64,000 nt of DNA from Holophagaceae bacterium (GCA_025361205.1 JANYAS010000084.1:1-64000), one strand, 5' to 3'; positions 10,273-19,527 are shown, counted from the first letter of the stretch. The notes: generated by a model not told the origin, from the sequence alone. Translations and numbers: made by a program.

Positions 10273-11991
10273 ATGGAACGGACCGGGGCGCAGATCATCT
10301 GGGAGTGCCTGCTGCGGGAGGGTGTGGACACCGTCTTCGGCTACCCCGGCGGCGCCATCCTCCCCGCCTACGACGCCATGACGCAGTACCCCATCCGGCA
10401 CGTGCTGGTGCGCCACGAACAGAGCGCCGTGCACATGGCGGACGGCTACTCCCGGGCCTCGGGCCGGACCGGTGTGGTGGTGGCCACCTCGGGCCCCGGC
10501 GCCACCAACCTGGTGACCGGCCTGGCCACCGCGATGCTGGATTCGACCGCGTTGGTGGCCATTACGGGTCAGGTGGGCTCGGGCCTGCTGGGCACGGATG
10601 CCTTCCAGGAGGTAGACATCACGGGCATCACCATCCCGGTCACCAAGCACAACTACCTCGTCACGCGTGCGCAAGACATCGCTCCGGCCCTCCGGGAAGC
10701 CTTTGCCGTGGCCACCAGCGGCCGCCCCGGACCGGTGCTGGTGGACATCACCAAGGACGCCCAGCAGGGCCGGACCATCCTGGACTGGGAGGGCGCGGCG
10801 CCTACCCGGCACCTGCGCCACCTCCCGCCGTTTCCCGCCGCCGTCGACCTGGAACGGGCCGTGGCGATGATCAATGGCGCGAAGCGCCCCATCATCCTCG
10901 CGGGCCACGGCATCCAGCTCTCCGGTGCCCGTGCGGAGGTGCTCACCCTGGCTGAGCGGGCCGACATCCCCTTCGCCATCACGCTGCTGGGCCTGGGGGC
11001 GGTGCCTGCCTCCCATTCATTGAGCCTCGGGATGATGGGCATGCACGGCGAGTCCTGGGTCAACCAGGCCATTCAGGAGGCGGACCTGCTGGTGGCGCTG
11101 GGCGTGCGGTTCGACGACCGGGTCACAGGTCGCCTCAAGGAATACGCCCCCAACGCCCAGAAGATCCACGTGGACATCGATGCCAGCGAGTTCAACAAGA
11201 ATGTGCCGGTGGATGTGACCCTGGGGGGCGACCTCCTGCAGGTGCTGAAGGCGCTGCTGCCCAGCGTGCAGGTGGCAGACCACACGCCCTGGCTCGAGCG
11301 CATCCGCTCCTGGCGCGGGGACTCCGCCGTGCGCGATATCAAGAACCTGCCCGACGATGGCCACCTCTACGCCGCCCACGTCATGCACGACCTTTGGAAG
11401 ATCACCAAGGGCGCGGCGGTGGTGGTGACGGACGTGGGCCAGCACCAGATGGGGGAGGCCCAGTACTATCATCACGACGGGGAGCGCAGCCTCATCACCA
11501 GCGGGGGCGCGGGGACCATGGGCTTTGCGCTGCCTGCGGCCATCGGCGCTAAGATCGCCCGGCCCGAGGCCGAGGTCTGGGTGGTGGCCGGGGACGGCGG
11601 CTTCCAGATGACCTTCGCCGAACTGATGACCGCCGTGCAGGAGAAGGTGAAGGTGAACATCGCCGTCATCAACAACGGCTTCCTCGGCATGGTCCGCCAG
11701 TGGCAGGCCCTGTTCTACGAGGGCCGCTACGCCGCCACGCCCATCCTGTCCCCGGACTTCGTGAAGCTGGCCGATGCCTTCGGGATCCATGGCCAGCGCG
11801 TGGAACAACGGTCAGGCGTGGCCGAGGCCGTGGCCCGGGCGCGGCAGGAACCGGGCACGGCCCTCATCGAGTTCCGGGTCGAGCAGGAGGACAGTGTGTA
11901 TCCCATGGTGGCCGCCGGGGCGGCCCTCCACGACATGATCCGTCGGCCCTCGCCCAGTCCCCTGGCCGAGACCGGATCCGACCCGGTTTGA
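10273..11991 (+). CDS. ilvB: Acetolactate synthase large (catalytic) subunit
   Basis: A 572-residue thiamin-diphosphate enzyme that condenses two pyruvates, or pyruvate and 2-ketobutyrate. GYPGGAILP and the catalytic glutamate in RHEQSAVHMADGY are near the N-terminus; the ThDP/Mg motif runs from GDGGFQM to NNGFLGM near residue 445-475. A TTG codon at 10252 is in frame, but ATG at 10273 has an AAAGGA site and gives the usual N-terminus. The gene is followed 13 bases later by the regulatory subunit ilvH, whose frame is broken, so the enzyme may lack normal feedback control if that lesion is real. Confidence 0.97.
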   Translation: MERTGAQIIWECLLREGVDTVFGYPGGAILPAYDAMTQYPIRHVLVRHEQSAVHMADGYSRASGRTGVVVATSGPGATNLVTGLATAMLDSTALVAITGQVGSGLLGTDAFQEVDITGITIPVTKHNYLVTRAQDIAPALREAFAVATSGRPGPVLVDITKDAQQGRTILDWEGAAPTRHLRHLPPFPAAVDLERAVAMINGAKRPIILAGHGIQLSGARAEVLTLAERADIPFAITLLGLGAVPASHSLSLGMMGMHGESWVNQAIQEADLLVALGVRFDDRVTGRLKEYAPNAQKIHVDIDASEFNKNVPVDVTLGGDLLQVLKALLPSVQVADHTPWLERIRSWRGDSAVRDIKNLPDDGHLYAAHVMHDLWKITKGAAVVVTDVGQHQMGEAQYYHHDGERSLITSGGAGTMGFALPAAIGAKIARPEAEVWVVAGDGGFQMTFAELMTAVQEKVKVNIAVINNGFLGMVRQWQALFYEGRYAATPILSPDFVKLADAFGIHGQRVEQRSGVAEAVARARQEPGTALIEFRVEQEDSVYPMVAAGAALHDMIRRPSPSPLAETGSDPV

Positions 11992-12004
11992 ACGAAGGAG
12001 TCCC

Positions 12005-12555
12005 ATGTCCCATGTGCTCGTGATCTACACCGACGATGAACCCGGCGTGCTCACCCGGGTGGCCTCCCTGTTCCGTCGCCGCGGGTTCAATATCCACTCC
12101 CTCACCGTGGGGCCCACCGAGCGCACAGGCGTGTCGCGGATGACTGTGGTGGTGGACACGGACGAGGCCACGGCCCGGCGGGCGGTGGAGCACCTGAAGA
12201 AACTCGTGAACGTCCTCGAGGTGCAGCAACTCGGCCGCAGTCCCAAGGTGATGCGCGACCTGGCCCTGGTGCGGGTCGCCGCCAGCCCGGCCCGCCGCTC
12301 AGAGGTGCTCCAGCTGTGCAGGTGTTCCGCGCGAACGTGGTGGATATCGCCGAGGACAGCCTCGTCATCGAGTGCACCGGCAGCCTCGACAAGATCGAGG
12401 CGCTGGTGGATACCCTTCGCCCTTTCGGCATCCTCGAACTTGGCCGGACCGGGGCCGTGGCCATGGCTCGCGGCCCCCGCTCCGAAGCCTCTATCCACCG
12501 CCTCGCGGCCGCCGCGCCCACCGGCACGGACGGCCCCGAGGCCATGTCCGTCTGA
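12005..12555 (+). pseudogene. ilvH: Acetolactate synthase small subunit, frameshifted
   Basis: The ACT-domain regulatory subunit that confers valine feedback inhibition and boosts IlvB activity. The first frame encodes residues 1-104 (MSHVLVIYTDDEPGVLTRV to RRSEVLQL); the rest continues in another frame from 12316 (VQVFRANVVDIAEDSLVIECTG to the stop at 12553-12555). Inserting one G in CAGCTGTGCAGG near 12314-12318 restores EVLQLVQVF and one ORF of about 183 residues, normal for the family. Without it, frame one runs out of register to 12730, through repeat R2. A GAAGGAG site precedes the ATG. Either a real mutation or a one-base assembly error; both halves look well conserved, favouring an error or a very recent event. 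Confidence 0.85.
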
Positions 12556-12593
12556 TTCCCGAGGATTCTTCCATGACTTCGAAAAGGATTTAC

Positions 12594-12707
12594 CACCAAG
12601 ACACCAAGACACCAAGTGTTCCTTTGTCTCGCGTATCCGCGAAGTGGATACCGAGAAGAACTGCAAAAAGAAGCCCTGGCTTTTCTTGGTGCCTTTGTGC
12701 CTTGGGG
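12594..12707. repeat. Periodic inverted repeat R2 (8-base words)
   Basis: CACCAAG begins at 12594, 12602 and 12610, an exact 8-base period. Inverted words CTTGGTG (12685), CTTTGTG (12693) and CTTGGGG (12701) repeat at the same period. The arms can pair over 23 positions with about four mismatches across a 68-base spacer. The element lies between ilvH and ilvC inside the ilv run. Confidence 0.85.
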
Positions 12708-12765
12708 GTGATCAGTTTCCTTCCCGTTAATCCCTCCATCCCTCTATTCCAATAAAGGAGCCCCC

Positions 12766-13785
12766 ATGGCCATCATCCACTACGACGCCGACCTCGGCCT
12801 CATCCGCGCCCGCAAGGTCGCCATCCTGGGCTACGGTTCTCAGGGCCACGCCCACGCCCTCAACCTGAAGGACAGCGGGGTTCACGTCCGCGTGGGCCTG
12901 CCCGCCGGCTCCGCCTCCCGCGCCAAGGCGGAAGCCCAGGGACTCACCGTGACCACCCCAGCCATGGCCTGCGCCTGGGCGGACGTGATCATGGTCCTTA
13001 CGCCCGACACGGGGCAGGGCGCGCTCTACAAGGAAGACATCGCACCCAACTTGACACAGGGCAAGACCCTGATGTTCGCCCACGGTTTCAACATCCGCTA
13101 CGGCTGGATCGAACCCCCGGCGGGCGTGGACGTGAGCCTGGTGGCCCCCAAGAGCCCCGGCCACCGCGTCCGCGAGGTGTTCCTGGAAGGCGGCGGCACC
13201 CCGGCCCTGGTGGCCGTGCACCAGGACGCCAGTGGGCAGGCCAAGGCGGTGGCCCTGTCCTACGCGGCAGCCCTGGGCCTCACCCGGGCGGGCGTGCTGG
13301 AGACCACCTTCGCGGAAGAGACGGAGACCGACCTCTTCGGGGAGAAGGCCGTCCTCTGCGGCGGGGCCAGCGCCCTGGTGAAGGCCGGCTTCGAGACCCT
13401 GGTCGAGGCCGGCTACCAGCCTGAGATCGCCTACTTCGAGTGCCTGCACGAGCTGAAGCTCATCGTGGATCTCATGTATCGGGGCGGGCTCGGTTTCATG
13501 CGCTACAGCATCAGCGACACCGCAGAGTACGGGGACTACACCGGCGGACCCCGCCTGATCACCGCCGAGACCAAGGCAGAAATGAAAAAGATCCTGGAGG
13601 AGATCCAGGACGGCCGCTACGCCAAGGCCTGGATGGAGGAGAACCGCACGGGCCGCAAGTGGTTCGAGGCCCAGCGGGCGGCCGACCACGACCATCCCAT
13701 CGAAGTGGTGGGCCGCGAGCTGCGCCACATGATGCCCTTCCTCAATCCAGTGGAAGCGCCCGCCCCGGCGCCGAAACAAGCCTGA
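12766..13785 (+). CDS. ilvC: Ketol-acid reductoisomerase
   Basis: A 339-residue class I IlvC, converting acetolactate or acetohydroxybutyrate to the dihydroxy acids used by IlvD, with NADPH and Mg. The N-terminal Rossmann motif is [13 protein letters not shown]; the C-terminal knotted helical domain carries EVEF-like metal ligands in [10 protein letters not shown] and the ECLHELK segment. AAAGGAG precedes the ATG. It is the last gene of the leu/ilv run, separated from ilvH by repeat R2, which may set its level separately. Confidence 0.97.
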   Translation: MAIIHYDADLGLIRARKVAILGYGSQGHAHALNLKDSGVHVRVGLPAGSASRAKAEAQGLTVTTPAMACAWADVIMVLTPDTGQGALYKEDIAPNLTQGKTLMFAHGFNIRYGWIEPPAGVDVSLVAPKSPGHRVREVFLEGGGTPALVAVHQDASGQAKAVALSYAAALGLTRAGVLETTFAEETETDLFGEKAVLCGGASALVKAGFETLVEAGYQPEIAYFECLHELKLIVDLMYRGGLGFMRYSISDTAEYGDYTGGPRLITAETKAEMKKILEEIQDGRYAKAWMEENRTGRKWFEAQRAADHDHPIEVVGRELRHMMPFLNPVEAPAPAPKQA

Positions 13786-14225
13786 TCGCCGATTCGGCTC
13801 CACGGGGATGAAGGGCAGTTGGAATCATTTCTTGGTCGGGTTCCCCTCGTTGGGGAGGCTCATTTCCGAGAAAGCATGTCTGCCGGGGAGGACCGGTGAA
13901 AAACGGTGAGGAAGACTGCGCCTTCTCACCGGCCTTCACTGTTCCTCACCGGTATTTTTTCTTTCATTGCCATCCCAATCAGGACACCGAAATTCCGCCA
14001 CAACAACTTGGCCGCGAAATCCCTGGTTTCGATTGCGGGAAAAATGCGGGTGGGAAATCCCTGCCAACACGCGCGGCGACGCTAGGTATTGCTAGGAGTT
14101 CTAGGAGAATTCCTGCATGCAAAACCGGTGTCCTGACTCCGGGTCAAATCATTGATCCCGATAAAGGGAATTTGGGTCCAAAATAGTCAGGTGGCGGGAT
14201 CTATCCCGCGCCTCCGGAGCCACGA
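13786..14225 (+). other. Intergenic region between ilvC and the nitronate monooxygenase gene
   Basis: 440 bases without a convincing gene. It contains repeat R3 (13894-13951), a loose 10-base reiteration GCTAGGTATT, GCTAGGAGTT, CTAGGAGAAT at 14081-14110, and a TGGCGGGATCTATCCCGC inverted segment near 14192-14209 just before the next gene. An ORF at 13896-14186 can be drawn through it but has no family resemblance and a composition set by the repeats. Confidence 0.6.
13894..13964 (+). repeat. Periodic inverted repeat R3 (10-base words), terminator-like
   Basis: CGGTGA occurs at 13894 and 13904; the inverted side has TCACCG or TCACTG at 13926, 13936 and 13946, all at a 10-base period. The outer stem is CGGTGAGGAA (13904-13913) with TTCCTCACCG (13942-13951), followed by GTATTTTTTCTTTC. 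The T-run makes it a plausible intrinsic terminator for ilvC, so this copy of the element type may have been recruited for termination. Confidence 0.7.
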
Positions 14226-15953
14226 ATGACCGAGTCCGTCTTCAACACCGCGTCCTTGCCCACCCTTCAAGGCTGGCAGGCCCCGGGGTCGCTGGACTTC
14301 CAAGCTGCATTTCTGCGGGCCGGTGGCTGGGCGTTGACGCGCACGGAGGCCTTCCCGGATGCCGCCCGGCTGCGGGAGCGGCTCCAGGAACTCCGGGCCT
14401 CCATGCGCGAGGGCGCCAAGATCGGCCTGGACCTGCGCGGCCTGAGGGATAGCGCGGATAGCGTCATGGCCGCCGCCCGCGAGGCCGGTGTGGCCTTCCT
14501 GCTGCATACTGCGGAACTGCCGCCCTCCTTGGCCATGCTCCGCCATGCGAACCTGCCCCGCATCGTGGCAGTCCAGAATGCGGAAGAGGGCGCCCAGGCC
14601 AAGGCCGGTGGCGCTTCGGCCTTGCTGGCCGGGGCGGGCATCGTGGCCGCCCTCCGCTCCCTGGGCCTGCCCGTGATGGCCTACGCGGATACCGAGGCCG
14701 AAGCAAAACAGGCCATGGCCGACGGCGCCATTGGCCTCCAGCCCCGGACACCTTCCCTTCTGGATGCCTCGCCATTAGCGGCCTTTCGGGGGCGCCTGAT
14801 GGCCGGCCTCGATTCCATGGCCCAGGCCTTCATCCGCCGTGGGGACTGCACCCTGCCGCGCCTGCGCATCCGGAACCTCGACCTGGCCTATCCCATCCAA
14901 CAGGGCGGGATGGGTGTGGGCATTTCTTGGGAGGGCCTGGCTGGCGCCGTGGCCAAGGCCGGCTGTGTGGGCTTGGTGTCAGCCATCGGCACGGGCTACC
15001 ACGGCTCGGCCAACCCGACGATGCGCCTGGGCCGCCCCGATGGCAGTGACTCGTTGAATCCCCCTAAGGCCCTGGAATGGATCATCCGCGCGGCCCGAGA
15101 GCGCTCCGAGGGCCGTGGGGCTGTGGGTGTAAACATCCTATGCGCCATCGAGGGCTATGAATCCGCCGTGCGGGCCTCCCTCGCGGGTGGCGCGCAGATG
15201 ATCGTCTCTGGGGCGGGCCTGCCCCTCGCGCTGCCTGGTTATGTGGGCGACGCGGACGTGGCCCTGGTGCCCATCGTGTCCTCGGGCCGCGCCCTGAGCG
15301 TCATCTGCAAGCAGTGGCAGCGCAAGTACAACCGCCTGCCGGATGCCGTGGTGCTGGAAGGCCCCGAAAGCGGCGGCCACCAAGGGTTCAGCCATGACGG
15401 CTGCCTGGATCCGGCCCACACCCTGGAGAACATCCTGCCTGAGGTGATCGCGGAACGGGACAACTGGGGCGACTTCCCCATCCTGGTGGCCGGCGGCGTC
15501 TGGGACCATGCGGACATCCAGCGTTTCCTCGCCCTGGGCGCGGCGGGCGTGCAGATGGGCACCCGCTTCATCGGCACCTTCGAGTGCGATGCCTCCCCGA
15601 TCTTCAAGGAAGTGATCCTCCGCGCCAAGGCCGAGGACATCGGCCTCATGAAGTCCCCTGTGGGCCTGCCCGCTCGCGGTGTGCGGACCAGCCTCCAGCG
15701 GCGCATCGAGGCCGGCACGGCGCCCCAGATCCGCTGCGTGAGCAACTGCCTGTCGCCCTGCGGCCACGGCAAGGGCGCGGCCGCCGTGGGGTACTGCATC
15801 GCCGACCGCCTGGCCGACGCCATGCGCGGCGACGAGGAGAGCGGTCTCTTCTTCACCGGCAGTAACGGCGCCAAGCTGCGCGATCTCATCAGCGTCCGCG
15901 ACCTCATCGAAGAACTGACCCAGGATCCGGGCCTGCAACGACTGTACGCCTGA
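14226..15953 (+). CDS. Nitronate monooxygenase family protein with extra N-terminal domain
   Basis: A 575-residue flavoprotein. Residues about 215-575 form an FMN-binding TIM barrel of the 2-nitropropane dioxygenase/NMO family, with PIQQGGMGVG, the GHQGFS segment holding the usual catalytic-histidine region, and GGVWDHADIQRFLALGAAGVQMGTR-type phosphate-binding strands. The first about 210 residues are additional to the roughly 350-residue core; they read as alternating helices and short strands (for example KIGLDLRG, VAFLLHT, RIVAVQN, LPVMAYAD), suggesting a second, degenerate half-barrel. CVSNCLSPCGHG near residue 505-516 is cysteine-rich. A PfaD-type enoyl reductase role is less likely because no polyketide genes are near. 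The substrate is unknown. Confidence 0.85.
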   Translation: MTESVFNTASLPTLQGWQAPGSLDFQAAFLRAGGWALTRTEAFPDAARLRERLQELRASMREGAKIGLDLRGLRDSADSVMAAAREAGVAFLLHTAELPPSLAMLRHANLPRIVAVQNAEEGAQAKAGGASALLAGAGIVAALRSLGLPVMAYADTEAEAKQAMADGAIGLQPRTPSLLDASPLAAFRGRLMAGLDSMAQAFIRRGDCTLPRLRIRNLDLAYPIQQGGMGVGISWEGLAGAVAKAGCVGLVSAIGTGYHGSANPTMRLGRPDGSDSLNPPKALEWIIRAARERSEGRGAVGVNILCAIEGYESAVRASLAGGAQMIVSGAGLPLALPGYVGDADVALVPIVSSGRALSVICKQWQRKYNRLPDAVVLEGPESGGHQGFSHDGCLDPAHTLENILPEVIAERDNWGDFPILVAGGVWDHADIQRFLALGAAGVQMGTRFIGTFECDASPIFKEVILRAKAEDIGLMKSPVGLPARGVRTSLQRRIEAGTAPQIRCVSNCLSPCGHGKGAAAVGYCIADRLADAMRGDEESGLFFTGSNGAKLRDLISVRDLIEELTQDPGLQRLYA

Positions 15954-15960
15954 AGGTCTC

Positions 15961-16935
15961 TCAACCCGCGTTCGGATGCCGCTCCAGCAGCTGCCGAAGG
16001 ACGGCGTTGCGCTTGACTACATCCTGACGGCGGAGGTGGGCGATGAGCTGGGGTGGGGCGGCGCTCCAACGGGCGATGTTCTGGATGAACAGGGTGGAGA
16101 CATAGGTACGGCGGCACAGGATGGCGGTCGTGTGGCCGTCGATAGTGATGCCGACCAGACTCGCGAGGCAGCGGCCCTCCGTGGTGAGGATGAGCTCCGC
16201 CCGCTCCTCGCTCGCCCGTTGGTTGAAGCTGGTCCGCAGCAGATCCCGGGCCATGGCGCGGAGCTGCTCCGGGGCATCCCGCGACATGGCCACGAGGTAC
16301 TGCTCCAGGAGGCGCTTCGGGGACCATAGACGCCGGTAGAGGCCGAGCGGCAGGAGCGGATTCTGCAGCAGGGCGCGGCGGACGCCCTCATCGTTAGTGA
16401 AGGCCGGATGTGCGCCCAGGGCCTCCAGGCCTGCCGCAGTACGATGGTGTGCCGCGATGAGGCGGGCGTGGACCAGGCCCGTCCGCTGGTTCTCCATTAC
16501 GGAGCGGATGACTTCTGCCGTGGGGTCAAAGCAGAAGGCGCTCAGGTCAGGCTCGGCTGCCCCGCGGGCCCGTGCCACGCGCTGGTCCATGGGCTGCGCA
16601 TGCAGGTGCAGCTCAAATAGCTGGCGATGGGTCGTGGTCCTGTTGCGGGCAGTGGGTGTATCTTCCCCTTCGATTTCCGCCTCAGCCTCGAAGGGTGCTT
16701 CCTCCTGGGATGACGTGGGGAAGGCTGCCGCCTGGGGCCACTCAGGGGCCACCGCGCCCAAGGTGACCAGTTCATCGAGCATGCCGGCCACCTGGTCTTC
16801 CCCCAGGTTGATGAGCACCGCCAGGGTTGGGACGTCCACGCTCCCATCCAGCCGCGACAACAGGTAGCCCTGCAAGGGGTTGAGGGGCAGCGTGAGGGGA
16901 TCCACCCCCTCCTGGGGACTGGGCTTCCAGGTCAT
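15961..16935 (-). CDS. Conserved-looking hypothetical protein with N-terminal winged-helix-like region
   Basis: A 324-residue soluble protein I do not recognise. Residues 12-62 (LTLPLNPLQGYLLSRLDGS onward, then DQVAGMLDELVTLGAV) resemble short winged-helix 'how is the gene product divided' modules seen at the start of many myxobacterial and acidobacterial regulatory proteins. A charged low-complexity linker (about 75-100) follows, then an all-helical region (about 105-324) with repeated LL/AL pairs that may be helical repeats. It has no signal peptide. It lies downstream of radA on the same strand with a 65-base gap and converges on the monooxygenase gene with seven bases between stops. Confidence 0.6.
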   Translation of the reverse strand: MTWKPSPQEGVDPLTLPLNPLQGYLLSRLDGSVDVPTLAVLINLGEDQVAGMLDELVTLGAVAPEWPQAAAFPTSSQEEAPFEAEAEIEGEDTPTARNRTTTHRQLFELHLHAQPMDQRVARARGAAEPDLSAFCFDPTAEVIRSVMENQRTGLVHARLIAAHHRTAAGLEALGAHPAFTNDEGVRRALLQNPLLPLGLYRRLWSPKRLLEQYLVAMSRDAPEQLRAMARDLLRTSFNQRASEERAELILTTEGRCLASLVGITIDGHTTAILCRRTYVSTLFIQNIARWSAAPPQLIAHLRRQDVVKRNAVLRQLLERHPNAG

Positions 16936-17000
16936 GGGTTGAGGGTAAAGCCGAACGGGGATGAGGGCATCACGAGAATCCCAAACGGACTGAATAGGCC

Positions 17001-18365
17001 CTACTCCTCCACCACGCCCTTCAGCCAGGCCTTGCTCCGCAACCGCTCGACACTCACTTCAGGGAAGAGGTCGAGGGGGCTCTTGCCTTCGAGCCCGAGG
17101 CGGGGCACGGCGGCGCGGGCGAAGCCCAGGCGGGCGCCTTCCTGAAGGCGCAGGGGCAGTTGGGCCACGGGGCGCACTTCGCCCGTGAGGCCCACCTCAC
17201 CCATGAAGAGGCACTTCTCGGCCAGCAGGCGACCCCCAGCGCTACTGCAGAGGGCGGCGATGACGGCGAGGTCGGCGGCGGGGTCCTCGATCTCCAGGCC
17301 ACCTGCCACGTTCAGGTAGATGTCCCGGTCATGGAGCTGCACGCCGCCACGGCGCTCCGCCACCGCGCAAAGCATGGCGAGGCGCTGCGAGTCGATGCCC
17401 AGGGCCGTGCGCCGGGGGATGCCCAGGCCTGCGGAAGCCACCAGCGCCTGGATCTCCACCACCATGGGCCGAGTGCCGCTGAGGACCACGGTGGCGGCGC
17501 AGCCGGGCCGGGGTTCGGCGTCCAGGAAGAAGGGGTTCCCTTCGGCCGTTACCAGGCCTCGCTCGGTCATGGCGAAGACGCCCAGCTCGAAGGCCGCGCC
17601 AAAGCGGTTCTTGAGGGTCCGCAGCAGGCGGTGGTGGTGGTGCCGGTCGCCCTCGAACGAGAGCACCGTGTCCACCAGGTGCTCCAGCACCTTGGGGCCC
17701 GCCAGGCTCCCGTCCTTGGTGACGTGGCCCACCAATACCAGGGGCGTGGCTGTCGTTTTGGCCCAGCGGGTGAGCAGGGCCGCACAGCCGCGCACCTGGC
17801 TCACGCTGCCCGCGCTGCTTTCGAAGTCGGGATCGAACAGCGTCTGGATGCTATCCACCAGCAACAGATCAGGCTTCATGCGCTCGGCTTCTTCGAGGAT
17901 GCGACGCACATCCGTCTCCGCCAGCAGATGGATACCGGGGTTCTCGGCCCCCAGCCGCTGGGCGCGCAGTTTGATCTGGCGCTCGCTTTCCTCGCCGCTG
18001 GCGTAGAGCACCGTGCCGGTGGTGGTGGCCGCCCATTGCAGCAGCAGGGTGGACTTGCCAATGCCCGGTTCGCCGCCCAGCAGGGCCACCATGCCCGGCA
18101 CCACCCCGCCCCCCAGCACCCGATCCAGTTCAATGATGCCGGTCGGGGCCCGCTGGGTGTCCGTCACATCCACGTCGGGCAAAGCTATCGGGCCGGTGTA
18201 GTGGCTCTGGGCGTAGGCCGACCCGGCCCGCTGGAGGTCCCGTTTCAGGGATCCACGCACTTCCTGCACAGTGTCCCAGGCGCCACAGCCGGTGCATTTC
18301 CCCATGGCCTTGGGATGCCGCACGCCGCAGGCCGTGCACTCGAATAGAGATGTCGTCTTGGCCAT
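17001..18365 (-). CDS. radA: DNA repair protein RadA (Sms)
   Basis: A 454-residue branch-migration helicase paralogous to RecA. The N-terminal zinc finger is C-x2-C, then C-x2-C (FECTACG and KCTGCGAWD). Walker A is GGEPGIGKST, the family-specific KNRFG motif is present in TLKNRFGAAFE, and the C-terminal third is the Lon-protease-like domain. The ATG at 18365 gives MAKTTSLFECTACG, typical of RadA; an in-frame codon at 18395 would add ten residues of unrelated sequence. Repeat R4 lies just upstream. Confidence 0.96.
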   Translation of the reverse strand: MAKTTSLFECTACGVRHPKAMGKCTGCGAWDTVQEVRGSLKRDLQRAGSAYAQSHYTGPIALPDVDVTDTQRAPTGIIELDRVLGGGVVPGMVALLGGEPGIGKSTLLLQWAATTTGTVLYASGEESERQIKLRAQRLGAENPGIHLLAETDVRRILEEAERMKPDLLLVDSIQTLFDPDFESSAGSVSQVRGCAALLTRWAKTTATPLVLVGHVTKDGSLAGPKVLEHLVDTVLSFEGDRHHHHRLLRTLKNRFGAAFELGVFAMTERGLVTAEGNPFFLDAEPRPGCAATVVLSGTRPMVVEIQALVASAGLGIPRRTALGIDSQRLAMLCAVAERRGGVQLHDRDIYLNVAGGLEIEDPAADLAVIAALCSSAGGRLLAEKCLFMGEVGLTGEVRPVAQLPLRLQEGARLGFARAAVPRLGLEGKSPLDLFPEVSVERLRSKAWLKGVVEE

Positions 18366-18414
18366 CAGACACCATGCCTTGTGTGGGTACCGCATGCAAG
18401 AAAAGCCTGGAACC

Positions 18415-18530
18415 GCGAAAGGACGTGAAAGGGCGCGAAAAGGTTGCGGGAATGGGCCGTCTGGACACTGGGGCGGAAGGATACCTGATCACTTTTCGCG
18501 CGCCCGAAGGGCGTTTCGCGCTTTTCGCGG
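18415..18530. repeat. Periodic inverted repeat R4 (10-base words)
   Basis: GCGAAAGGAC, GTGAAAGGGC and GCGAAAAGG start at 18415, 18425 and 18435, an exact 10-base period. The inverted arm has CTTTTCGCG at 18492 and, again 10 bases apart, TTTCGCG ending at 18520 and 18529 (GCGTTTCGCG, CTTTTCGCGG). It fills the gap between the radA start and the mutase subunit stop, both on the minus strand. Confidence 0.8.
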
Positions 18531-18542
18531 TTAGCTTTCATG

Positions 18543-18941
18543 TCAGGCCGAAATCTCGCGCTGGATGAAAGCCACGATGTCGTCGGTGTTCGTTCCGGGC
18601 TGGAAGATTTCCCGGATGCCGGTGGCCTTGAGGGCGGGGATGTCCTCATCAGGGATGATGCCGCCGGCGAAGACCAGCACGTCGTCGGCGCCCTGTTCCT
18701 TCAACAGCCGCATCACCTCGGGAAAGATCTGGTTATGGGCGCCACTGAGGATGCTCATGCCCAGCACGCGGGCATCCTCCTGCACCACGGCGGCCACGAT
18801 CTGTTGGGGCGTCTGGCGCAGGCCGGTGTAGATGACCTCCATACCCGCGTCGCGCAGGGCCCGGGCCACGACCTTGGCGCCGCGGTCGTGCCCGTCGAGG
18901 CCTGGCTTGGCGATGACGACACGGATGGGGGCTTGGCTCAT
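18543..18941 (-). CDS. Methylmalonyl-CoA mutase B12-binding subunit
   Basis: A 132-residue stand-alone cobalamin-binding domain. DGHDRGAKV (about residues 16-24) supplies the D-x-H-x2-G motif whose histidine ligates cobalt; GGIIPDEDI is the nucleotide-tail segment. It corresponds to the C-terminal domain that many mutases carry fused. The catalytic partner without this domain is encoded at 57790-59445, so the two should form a split enzyme interconverting succinyl- and methylmalonyl-CoA. ATG at 18941 opens with [18 protein letters not shown]; upstream in-frame codons lack family resemblance. Confidence 0.93.
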   Translation of the reverse strand: MSQAPIRVVIAKPGLDGHDRGAKVVARALRDAGMEVIYTGLRQTPQQIVAAVVQEDARVLGMSILSGAHNQIFPEVMRLLKEQGADDVLVFAGGIIPDEDIPALKATGIREIFQPGTNTDDIVAFIQREISA

Positions 18942-19059
18942 GGAGGCTCCAAGGAATTGAGGACCGCTACAGAATAGCCAGTGTTCTTCTGGCTGTTCTG
19001 GTTGGGACCCATACGCCATCTGTGCTTGGGCATAGATTGGGCCGTTGCGCAACGACGGC

Positions 19060-19515
19060 TTACCAGTCCTGAGCCTGCCTCAGTGCTTCGTAAAGGCCAA
19101 TGGCCGCGGCCTGGGCCAGGTTCAGGCTGCGGTGGTGGTCCCCCAACATGGGGATGCGCACGAGGCTGTCAGGGTGGGCGGTCAGGATCTCATCCGGAAG
19201 TCCCACGGTCTCCCGGCCAAAGACCAAGCCGTCGCCATGGGCCCAGGCCACCTGGGTGTGGCGCCGGGCGCCCTTGGTGCTGAAGAACCACAGGCGCTTG
19301 GCGGGGTTGCGGGCGAGGAAGTCGTTCCAGTCAGCGTAGTGCGTCGGTTCGAGCTTCTCCCAGTAGTCCAAGCCCGCCCGGCGCAGGTAGTAGTCGGTGG
19401 TCTCAAAGCCCAGGGGATGAATCAGATGCAGCTGGACGCCATTGTTCACGCAGAGCCGGCCGATGCTTCCGGTATTCTGCGGAATCTCCGGTTGGTGCAG
19501 GATGATGTGGAACAT
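19060..19515 (-). CDS. trmL: tRNA (cytidine/uridine-34 2'-O)-methyltransferase
   Basis: A 151-residue SPOUT methyltransferase that modifies the wobble nucleotide of leucine tRNAs in Escherichia coli. The start [20 protein letters not shown] is diagnostic of TrmL, and [14 protein letters not shown] plus the C-terminal IPM...[15 protein letters not shown] form the SAM-binding trefoil knot. I set the start at 19515, not at upstream in-frame codons, because of this match. Its ATG is only 12 bases from the divergent HIT gene ATG, so both share a tiny control region. Confidence 0.94.
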   Translation of the reverse strand: MFHIILHQPEIPQNTGSIGRLCVNNGVQLHLIHPLGFETTDYYLRRAGLDYWEKLEPTHYADWNDFLARNPAKRLWFFSTKGARRHTQVAWAHGDGLVFGRETVGLPDEILTAHPDSLVRIPMLGDHHRSLNLAQAAAIGLYEALRQAQDW

Positions 19516-19527
19516 GGGAGGTCCCTG

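Noticed and set aside
12556-12730. C-terminal extension of IlvH to 12730
   Set aside because: It arises only after the frameshift and is a translation of the repeat R2 region.
13896-14186. Small ORF after ilvC
   Set aside because: Runs through repeat R3 and unrelated sequence, without homology or a good ribosome-binding site.
18543-19052. Longer N-terminus for the B12-binding subunit
   Set aside because: The extra 37 codons do not resemble mutases; MSQAPIRVV at 18941 is the natural opening.
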